64,000 bases of DNA from a bacterium (GTDB lineage Bacteria; Bacteroidota; Ignavibacteria; SZUA-365), in NCBI GenBank assembly GCA_020444325.1, contig JAHLLD010000001.1, positions 310,001 to 374,000 of the forward strand. Direction: 5' to 3'. Made by a program: the position numbers and the translations under genes. A model generated the notes under the pieces. That model saw only the letters and a list, made by a program, of their open reading frames with translations, was not told the origin of the DNA and did no database searches. Position 1 is the stretch's first letter. Every line of letters begins with the position of its first letter. Positions 58,059 to 64,000 of the stretch are shown here, one piece after another.

Positions 58059-58141
58059 TATGCAGAAACTGCATATTTTTTTACGCGGCATTATGCAGAA
58101 TCTGCATATTTCCCGGGCCGATATTATGCAGAAACTGCATA
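58059..58141. repeat. Three 17-bp palindromes at exact 33-bp spacing
   Basis: TATGCAGAAACTGCATA at 58059 and 58125, and TATGCAGAATCTGCATA at 58092; starts are exactly 33 bases apart. All arms are perfect. The sites fill the gap between rlpA and the TraB/TIKI gene, ending 48 bases before its ATG. Confidence 0.92.
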
Positions 58142-58189
58142 TTTCGGGGCGCAACCGTGTTTTCAACGTCGAATCATACCGGAATTCCC

Positions 58190-59038
58190 ATGAAAAAGCT
58201 GCTTTCCCTGCTTTTCCTCATTTCCCTGTTTCCCCATGCGACTCCAGCGCAGAGCCTGCTCTGGAAAGTCGAGGGAAAGGACCTCAGTGCACCTTCCTAC
58301 CTTTTCGGCACCATTCACGCGCTTTGCGCCAGCGAGGCGGACCTGCCGGATATCGTGGTCGAAGGGGTGAACAGCACGGCGCAGATCGCACTGGAGCTGG
58401 ATCTGGACGATCCGGCGCTGCAGGTGGAAATGGGACATATCTCTTTCATGCCCGGTGACAGCACGCTGAACGATGTGTTCTCGCCCGAGGATTATGCCCG
58501 CCTGTCGCTGTACCTCAAGGATTCGGTCGGCATGTCACTCGATCAGATGAACAAGCTGCGGCCGTTTTTCCTGGTGGGACTGCTCATCACCAAGGTGCTA
58601 CGCTGCAAGGTGACGTCGTTCGAGGAAATGTTCATGGCGTTTGCGCGCACGCAGGACAAGGAAATCGTCGGCATTGAAACACCGGCGGAGCAGCTCGACG
58701 CCTTCAGCAGCATCAGTATGAAGGAGCAGGCCGACATGGTGATGGAGATGGTGGATCATATGGACAGTACGCGCACGGAATTCCGCAAGCTGGCGAAGCT
58801 GTACAAGGAACAGGACCTGGAGGGACTCCGCGAATTCGTCGAGCATTCAAATGTGGAATATGGCCGCTACAGTGCCGCCATGCTGGTGGACAGGAACGAG
58901 CGCTGGGTGCCGCGTATCGAGCGTATCATGCAGGCCAAACCCACGTTTTTTGCCGTCGGTGCGGGACACCTGCCTGGTGAGCACGGTGTGCTTTCCCTGC
59001 TTCGAAAAGCGGGCTACAAGGTGTCGCCGGTTCGCTAA
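58190..59038 (+). CDS. TraB/GumN (TIKI-like) family protein
   Basis: 282 residues from ATG 58190. Signal peptide to about TPAQS. The two signature halves are LWKVEGKDLSAPSYLFGTIHAL and AKPTFFAVGAGHLPGEHGVLSLLRKAGYKV, with the Glu/His pattern of the TIKI/TraB metalloprotease-like fold and DKEIVGIETPAEQLDAF between. The family is exported and its bacterial substrate is unknown. Three spaced palindromes lie upstream. Confidence 0.9.
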   Translation: MKKLLSLLFLISLFPHATPAQSLLWKVEGKDLSAPSYLFGTIHALCASEADLPDIVVEGVNSTAQIALELDLDDPALQVEMGHISFMPGDSTLNDVFSPEDYARLSLYLKDSVGMSLDQMNKLRPFFLVGLLITKVLRCKVTSFEEMFMAFARTQDKEIVGIETPAEQLDAFSSISMKEQADMVMEMVDHMDSTRTEFRKLAKLYKEQDLEGLREFVEHSNVEYGRYSAAMLVDRNERWVPRIERIMQAKPTFFAVGAGHLPGEHGVLSLLRKAGYKVSPVR

Positions 59039-59078
59039 CGATCGATTCCCACAAACAGCATCTGCTTCTCCCTTGACG

Positions 59079-59110
59079 AAGTGAGGATTTTTCCTCACTT
59101 TTTCTTTTTC
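59079..59110 (+). terminator. Intrinsic terminator after the TraB/TIKI gene
   Basis: AAGTGAGG and CCTCACTT form an 8-bp stem around ATTTTT, followed by a T-rich run. Confidence 0.88.
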
Positions 59111-59140
59111 TCGCCCACCGTCCACAATCCGGAATGAATC

Positions 59141-61216
59141 ATGAGAACATTGTTTCTGCTTTCTGTTTTTGTCCTTTTTGCGCTGCTTCCGGCGCAGCAG
59201 GTCGACGCACAGGCCCGCCGTATTGCGTTTTACGAACACTTCACGAATGCAAGCTGCGGTCCCTGCGCATCCCAGAACCCGGTGTTCAAGTCCACCATCA
59301 TGGACAACAACAAGGGGAATTACATCCACATGGCCTATCACACCGTGTGGCCCGGACGTGACCCGATGAATGCGTACAACAAGGATGAAGTCGACACCCG
59401 CGTACGTTTTTACGGCGTCTCCGGCGTACCGACCATGGTACTGCAGGGCGACGAGTATCAGGGGAGTCCCGTCGGCGTGTCGCAGGAAATCATGAACCGC
59501 GTCATCGCGACCTCCAGTCCCCTGCGCATCATCGTCACCGAAGGCTCCGACGGCAGCACGCGTACCGTGCATGCAAAGCTGACCACGGTGGGACAGATGC
59601 CGACCGCCGGACTGCGCGTACGCGCGGCGGTGCTGGAAAAGGAAATCACGTATGCTTCTGCTCCCGGTTCGAACGGGGAAAAGGAATTCCCGAACGTGTT
59701 CCGCAATTTCCTCAACAGCGCAACGGGTGAAGATTTCACTCCCGCGGCGATCGGGGAATCGGTGGATCTGAGCTGGACCTACGATCTCGCCAACGCGGAA
59801 TGGGATACTACGAAAATCGCCGCGGTGGTCTGGGTACAGAACGAAAGCAACAAGGAAGTGTACAATGCCGGCGCCGCCTTCCTGCCCATGGTTGAACTGG
59901 TGATGGACGATCAGACCTTCAAGAAAGGCACACCACAGAACGCAACGACATTCAACGCGAGGATAGAAAATCTCGGCAGCGACGCCGCGGACCTGCATCT
60001 CGCTTTTACCGGCACCTATCCGGCAGACTGGTCCGTGGAATACGAGATGGATGGAAATACGTATACGGATGAGGCCGATATCGCTGTCCCTGGCAACAGC
60101 AGCACGGACATCACGTTCACCGTCACGGTCGGTGACGATCCTGGCATTGGTGATTACATGATGACCATGACCTCGCTCGACGACAGCGAACTCAGTCCCC
60201 AGATGCTTGGCTTCGGCGTCATTTCCGGTGTCACCGACATGGTCATCAACAACGACAACAGCTGGGGCGCCGAAGGCGAGCACACGACGAAGGATTTCGA
60301 GTACGTGTATCTCGATGGACTCGACGCCGCGGGCAGCACCACGCATGCATCCACTTCGCTGAGCACCTTCATGCGCGCCTTCGATGCAGGAATGCTCAAT
60401 GACGTCAGGCATCTGTATTTCAATGTGGGATGGACCTTCCCCGCACTGCCCGACGAATTCTCCCGCGCCATGCTCGGCTTCCTCGGTGAAGGCGGCAACC
60501 TGATGGTCGGCGGACAGGATATCGGCTGGGACGTGTTCGATCCGGACAACGGCCATGGCACATCCGCTGCGCGCGCGTTCTACCGCACGTATATGTTCGC
60601 GAACTGGTCGGCCGACGGCGACGGTTCAAACAGCAGCGTATCGTTCCAGGCGGAAGATCCTCTCTTCGGCAATGTACCTTCCTCCGACCTGGAAAACGTG
60701 TACGGCAAGAGTTCGCAGGGTGTGGAATACTTCTACCCTGACGTCATTCGTCCCACTCCCGAAGGTGTGGTCGTCGCATTCTACAATGGCGACACCGAAA
60801 AGGGCGCTGCCATCCGCGGTGCGAAAAATGATTTCAAGACCGTGTACTTCGGCTTCGCGCTCGAGCAGGTGAAAGATGCAGCTGTGCGCAACGAACTCGT
60901 CAAGCTGACCTGGCAGTGGTTCCACGGCGTCATCTCTTCGGTACAGTATGACGCAGCGGTGGCTTCGCTGTCGCTCGGACAGAATTACCCGAATCCCGCC
61001 AGTGCGCAGACGGTGATACCGCTGACCGCAGGTACGCATGAGCGTCAGCTCCGCGTGTACGATCAGATGGGCCGCCTCGTCGACGCGCGCACAGTGTCCG
61101 CCGGAACGACACAGCTGCAGCTGAATACGACCGGCTATCGTCCGGGAGTGTATTACTATCAGCTCTTCGATGGCAGTCAGCTCACCGGCAGCCGCGTCAT
61201 GCAGGTGCTTCGCTGA
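59141..61216 (+). CDS. Omp28-related exported protein with thioredoxin-like domain and T9SS sorting tail
   Basis: 691 residues with a signal peptide (to about VDAQA). Residues ~25-120 are thioredoxin-like with a CGPC motif (FYEHFTNASCGPCASQNP) and the cis-Pro segment GVSGVPTMVL, the form seen in Omp28-related proteins. The middle contains Ig-like/CARDB-type beta domains. The last ~80 residues (LSLGQNYPNPASAQTVIPL, VYDQMGRLVDARTV, GVYYYQLFDGSQLTGSRVMQVL) are a type IX secretion sorting domain, so it is exported through T9SS to the surface or outside. A redox role is inferred from the CxxC motif. Confidence 0.9.
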   Translation: MRTLFLLSVFVLFALLPAQQVDAQARRIAFYEHFTNASCGPCASQNPVFKSTIMDNNKGNYIHMAYHTVWPGRDPMNAYNKDEVDTRVRFYGVSGVPTMVLQGDEYQGSPVGVSQEIMNRVIATSSPLRIIVTEGSDGSTRTVHAKLTTVGQMPTAGLRVRAAVLEKEITYASAPGSNGEKEFPNVFRNFLNSATGEDFTPAAIGESVDLSWTYDLANAEWDTTKIAAVVWVQNESNKEVYNAGAAFLPMVELVMDDQTFKKGTPQNATTFNARIENLGSDAADLHLAFTGTYPADWSVEYEMDGNTYTDEADIAVPGNSSTDITFTVTVGDDPGIGDYMMTMTSLDDSELSPQMLGFGVISGVTDMVINNDNSWGAEGEHTTKDFEYVYLDGLDAAGSTTHASTSLSTFMRAFDAGMLNDVRHLYFNVGWTFPALPDEFSRAMLGFLGEGGNLMVGGQDIGWDVFDPDNGHGTSAARAFYRTYMFANWSADGDGSNSSVSFQAEDPLFGNVPSSDLENVYGKSSQGVEYFYPDVIRPTPEGVVVAFYNGDTEKGAAIRGAKNDFKTVYFGFALEQVKDAAVRNELVKLTWQWFHGVISSVQYDAAVASLSLGQNYPNPASAQTVIPLTAGTHERQLRVYDQMGRLVDARTVSAGTTQLQLNTTGYRPGVYYYQLFDGSQLTGSRVMQVLR

Positions 61217-61258
61217 CAGGTGCGTCGCTGACCTTCAGCGCAGCAGCGCTTTGATCAT

Positions 61259-61292
61259 CACGGGATCCCCTCACCGGGGATCCCGTTTTGTT
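61259..61292 (+). terminator. Intrinsic terminator after the Omp28/T9SS gene
   Basis: CGGGATCCCC and GGGGATCCCG form a perfect 10-bp stem with a 5-base loop, followed by TTTTGTTTT. Confidence 0.93.
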
Positions 61293-61405
61293 TTCCAGCG
61301 CCTCGAAGCCTGTCTTTGTTACTCTGCCGGGCAATCCGTAATTTCTGACAAGCAGGTCCATTCTGCAGACCTCCCTGCCAAGTCTCATCTCACGGATCCA
61401 AACGT

Positions 61406-63418
61406 ATGGAAATCAAGAACATCGTATTTCTTATCGTTCTCATTGCCGCTTTCGGCATTTTCGGCTACACCGCCCGGAAGGTGTTCGGCTATCTCAAACT
61501 GGGAAAAGCGGAAAACCGCTTCGACCACTGGGACAAACGCATCAGCAACGTGCTGGCCATCGCCTTCGGGCAGAGCAAGATTCTGCGCGATCCCGTCCAG
61601 GGTCCGATCCATGCCGGCATTTTCTGGGGCTTTGTCATCCTGCTGATGGCGGTGCTGGAGAGCATCGGGGAAGGACTCATCCCCGGCTTCTCATTCTCCT
61701 TCCTCGGTCCCCTCTACAACATTATCGCGCTGTTTTCGGATGTGATCGCGTTGGTCGTTCTCGCGGCCGTGCTTTTCGCACTGTTCCGCAGGCATGTGGC
61801 GGGACCGAAGCGTCTGCGTGAGCTCGACAAGCCGTCACAGATGGACGCCACGTTCATCCTGATCACCATTGCGCTGATCATGATATCGATGCTGGTGCAG
61901 AACGGCACGCGCATTGCGCTCGGTGAAGGCGCGCAGTACGCCGGTGCCTGGCGTCCCATCAGCGCCGGCATGGCCGTCTGGTTCTCTCCCGGCAGCGGGA
62001 CGGAAACGCTGTTCGAGATTTCCTGGTGGGTGCATATCGTGCTTGTGCTGGGCTTCCTGAATTTCCTGCCCTACTCCAAGCACTTCCATGTCATCACCTC
62101 CATTCCCAACGTGTTCTTCAGCAACCACGGCATCCACCCCGAAGGCGACGGTGCGCTGAAGCCGCTGGACCTCGAAGACGAAAACGCGGAGAAGTTCGGT
62201 TCCTCCGACATCGAGGATCTGACCTGGAAGCAGCTGTTCGACAGCTACACCTGCACGCACTGCGGGCGCTGCACCTCGGTATGTCCCGCAAACATCACCG
62301 GCAAACTGCTTTCCCCGAAAAAAATCATCGTCGACACCCGCGCGCGTTTCGAAGAAAAAGCACCGCTGATGAGCAATGGCGCAGGCGATGCTCCCGCGCT
62401 GCAGAAGCAGCTGCTGCATGACTTCATCACGCCGCAGGAGCTGTGGGCCTGCACCACCTGCCGCGCCTGCGTGCAGGAATGTCCCGTGATGATCGAGCAT
62501 GTCGATGAAATCGTGGACATGCGCCGCTACCTCGCGCTCACCGAAGGGGAATTTCCCGAGCAGTTGCAGGTGCTGTTCCGCAACCTCGAAAACAATGCCG
62601 CGCCGTGGCAGTTCTCGCCGGAAGATCGCGCCGCCTGGGCCGACGGACTCGAGATCCCGCAGCTGTCCGATCTCGGCAGTGCCGAAGAAATTGATTATCT
62701 GTTCTGGGTGGGCTGCGCGGGCAGTTTCGATGCGCGCTACAAGAAAGTCAGCGTCGCGCTAGCGCATATCATGAAGCAGGCGGGACTCCGTTTTGCCATC
62801 CTGGGCAAGGAAGAAAAGTGCAACGGCGACGCCGCCCGCCGCGCCGGCAACGAGTACCTCGCACAGATGCTGATGGTCGACAACATCGAGAAACTGAATT
62901 TTTACAAGGTCAAGCATATTGTCACCGCCTGTCCCCACTGCTTCCATTCGCTGAAGAATGAGTTCCCGCAGTTCGGCGGCAACTACTCGGTCATCCATCA
63001 CTCGGATCTGATCAATCGGCTTATCGACCAGGGATACATTCATCTCGAGAGTGATGTGCGGCAGAGCGTGACCTTCCACGACAGCTGTTATCTCGGACGC
63101 TACAACGACATTTACGACGAACCACGCTCCTCCCTCCTCCAGGTTCCCGGACTGGAACTGGCGGAGATGGAGCGCAGCCGCGACAAAGGCTTCTGCTGCG
63201 GTGCCGGCGGAGCCCAGATGTTCATGGAGGAAACCGAAGGCAAACGCGTCAATATCGAAAGGACGGAAGAAGCTCTCGCGACCGGAGCGGGCACCATCGC
63301 TTCCGCCTGTCCTTTCTGCATGACCATGATGACTGACGGGGTGAAGGAGAAAGGAAAACAAGAGGAAGTGGAAGTCAAGGACATCGCAGAACTCGTATAC
63401 GAGGCAATGAGGAAATGA
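61406..63418 (+). CDS. Membrane Fe-S oxidoreductase (EMO-like ETF:menaquinone oxidoreductase / Hdr-type)
   Basis: 670 residues. Residues 1-230: about six helices with His residues, a narG-gamma-like cytochrome b module. Then two [4Fe-4S] motifs, CTHCGRCTSVCP and CTTCRACVQECP, and two CCG-type cluster regions: the first degenerate (WVGCAGSF, EEKCNGDAARRAGNE, TACPHCFHSL), the second complete (HDSCYLGRYN, GFCCGAGGAQ, SACPFCMTMM). This is the layout of EMO proteins that pass electrons from electron-transfer flavoprotein to menaquinone in acyl-CoA oxidation, and of HdrDE. No etfAB lies in the window, so the ETF link is by family only. It overlaps the lipoprotein gene (ATGA). Confidence 0.88.
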   Translation: MEIKNIVFLIVLIAAFGIFGYTARKVFGYLKLGKAENRFDHWDKRISNVLAIAFGQSKILRDPVQGPIHAGIFWGFVILLMAVLESIGEGLIPGFSFSFLGPLYNIIALFSDVIALVVLAAVLFALFRRHVAGPKRLRELDKPSQMDATFILITIALIMISMLVQNGTRIALGEGAQYAGAWRPISAGMAVWFSPGSGTETLFEISWWVHIVLVLGFLNFLPYSKHFHVITSIPNVFFSNHGIHPEGDGALKPLDLEDENAEKFGSSDIEDLTWKQLFDSYTCTHCGRCTSVCPANITGKLLSPKKIIVDTRARFEEKAPLMSNGAGDAPALQKQLLHDFITPQELWACTTCRACVQECPVMIEHVDEIVDMRRYLALTEGEFPEQLQVLFRNLENNAAPWQFSPEDRAAWADGLEIPQLSDLGSAEEIDYLFWVGCAGSFDARYKKVSVALAHIMKQAGLRFAILGKEEKCNGDAARRAGNEYLAQMLMVDNIEKLNFYKVKHIVTACPHCFHSLKNEFPQFGGNYSVIHHSDLINRLIDQGYIHLESDVRQSVTFHDSCYLGRYNDIYDEPRSSLLQVPGLELAEMERSRDKGFCCGAGGAQMFMEETEGKRVNIERTEEALATGAGTIASACPFCMTMMTDGVKEKGKQEEVEVKDIAELVYEAMRK

Positions 63419-63975
63419 TCAACAATCGCCTGATGGTCCGCGCCATCGCATTCCCCGCACTCGCGTCTGCGCTCGCAGTCGCGCTTCTGCTCAGTCTCCC
63501 CGCCTGCAGCTCGCAGGAGGAGAAAGGTCCTGTGACCGACACGACAATGACAACGGAAAACGGTGAAATCGACGTTACTCCCGTGCAGCCTGATGAAGGA
63601 CTGCGCGTCGACATCGGCCGCTGGTATGAATCCACCTTAGAGGACTTCGGAAACAAGTACGTTTCCTTCTCCGCCGCGCGTCCCGTGGTGCACAACTACG
63701 GCATCTGCGACTCGGTGGAAGTCTTCTTTCCCGACGAATCCGCCGACGCACTGCCCGAAATTCTGATCTGTCACCTCAACGGCATTTACACCGTGGAAAA
63801 CGCTTTCAGTATGCTCGGTATCGCCACCGGTGCCGTGGCTGACAGCGAGGGACAGTGGATCAGTCTTGAGAGCATGGACGAGCGCTTTGCCGGACTCAAG
63901 TTCCAGGGCCTCGAAGGCTACCCCGACCGCACCACGCAGCTCCTTCTGCAGTTCGATCGAAGCGGAGAGGAATAA
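63415..63975 (+). CDS. Lipoprotein of unknown function coupled to the Fe-S oxidoreductase
   Basis: 186 residues. The signal with lipobox LPAC (LLLSLPACSS) gives a lipoprotein. The mature part has no recognised family; it contains RPVVHNYGICDSVEVFFPDESADALPEIL and FQGLEGYPDRTTQLLLQFDRSG. Its start overlaps the stop of the oxidoreductase (ATGA). It ends 22 bases before a complete stop codon run and the window edge. Confidence 0.85.
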   Translation: MINNRLMVRAIAFPALASALAVALLLSLPACSSQEEKGPVTDTTMTTENGEIDVTPVQPDEGLRVDIGRWYESTLEDFGNKYVSFSAARPVVHNYGICDSVEVFFPDESADALPEILICHLNGIYTVENAFSMLGIATGAVADSEGQWISLESMDERFAGLKFQGLEGYPDRTTQLLLQFDRSGEE

Positions 63976-64000
63976 GTCCAGTCAGATTAGCGGATATGAA

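Noticed and set aside
58059-58141. CRISPR array (regularly spaced repeats)
   Set aside because: Only three 17-bp repeats with 16-bp gaps, the gaps are too short for spacers, and no cas gene is nearby.

Overview
This is a 64 kb piece of a Gram-negative chromosome with moderately high GC content. It has no rRNA, prophage or CRISPR array. It points to the Bacteroidota/Ignavibacteria/Kapabacteria side of the FCB group. A type IX secretion tail with a QNYPNP motif follows an Omp28-like protein. Several outer-membrane beta-barrels and lipoproteins are present. SpmA/SpmB occur without other sporulation genes, and the ribonucleotide reductase is the B12-dependent class II form. The tRNA-Arg promoter matches both a sigma70 layout and the Bacteroidetes TAnnTTTG form. 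This placement is an inference from gene content only.

Layout. 1-6.0 kb: signalling (a truncated REC-kinase and a very large BarA/ArcB-like hybrid kinase) around a small DUF134/NifX-like pair driven by what looks like a leaderless promoter. 6.2-11.6 kb: an overlapping-start operon for trehalose and osmotic stress (a DUF5752-like protein, TreT, OtsB, an MscS channel, OtsA), followed by dapF. 12.5-16.3 kb (minus strand): an exported GH13 enzyme, an iodotyrosine-deiodinase-like flavoprotein and phosphofructokinase. 16.4-23.7 kb: a cation/proton antiporter fused to DUF389, an unknown protein, aconitase and bacterioferritin. 23.7-32.6 kb (minus strand): a lipoprotein with heptad repeats, class II ribonucleotide reductase with a long structured leader, AnmK and three consecutive beta-barrel proteins. 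32.8-46.5 kb: a beta-helix protein, DUF2721, PriA, a small calcium-repeat protein, an aldo/keto reductase, a CoA-binding protein, an asparagine-synthetase-like protein, PcrA/UvrD and LysS. 46.6-49.7 kb: a Phd/ParE toxin-antitoxin pair, tRNA-Arg(ACG), purC, a DUF3788-like gene and a RAYT-type HUH transposase. 49.8-64 kb: SpmB/SpmA, a cell-wall amidase, a methyltransferase, a YdjM-like membrane protein, a GH76-like hydrolase, RlpA, a TraB/TIKI-like protein, the Omp28/T9SS protein, an EMO-like ETF:menaquinone oxidoreductase and a lipoprotein.

The most unexplained structure is repetitive DNA. A 17-bp palindrome, TATGCAGAAACTGCATA, occurs seven times counting near-matches. Three copies sit exactly 33 bp apart upstream of the TraB/TIKI gene, two lie inside the asparagine-synthetase-like gene, and one each lies upstream of bacterioferritin and of an aldo/keto reductase. 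A second family, rich in ATGGAAAGA/ATGATTGAAAA, ends in a 13-bp perfect hairpin directly behind the RAYT gene, as expected of a RAYT with its own REP-like elements. Short tandem repeats (7, 15, 17, 18 and 21 bp) recur inside genes and just past gene ends.
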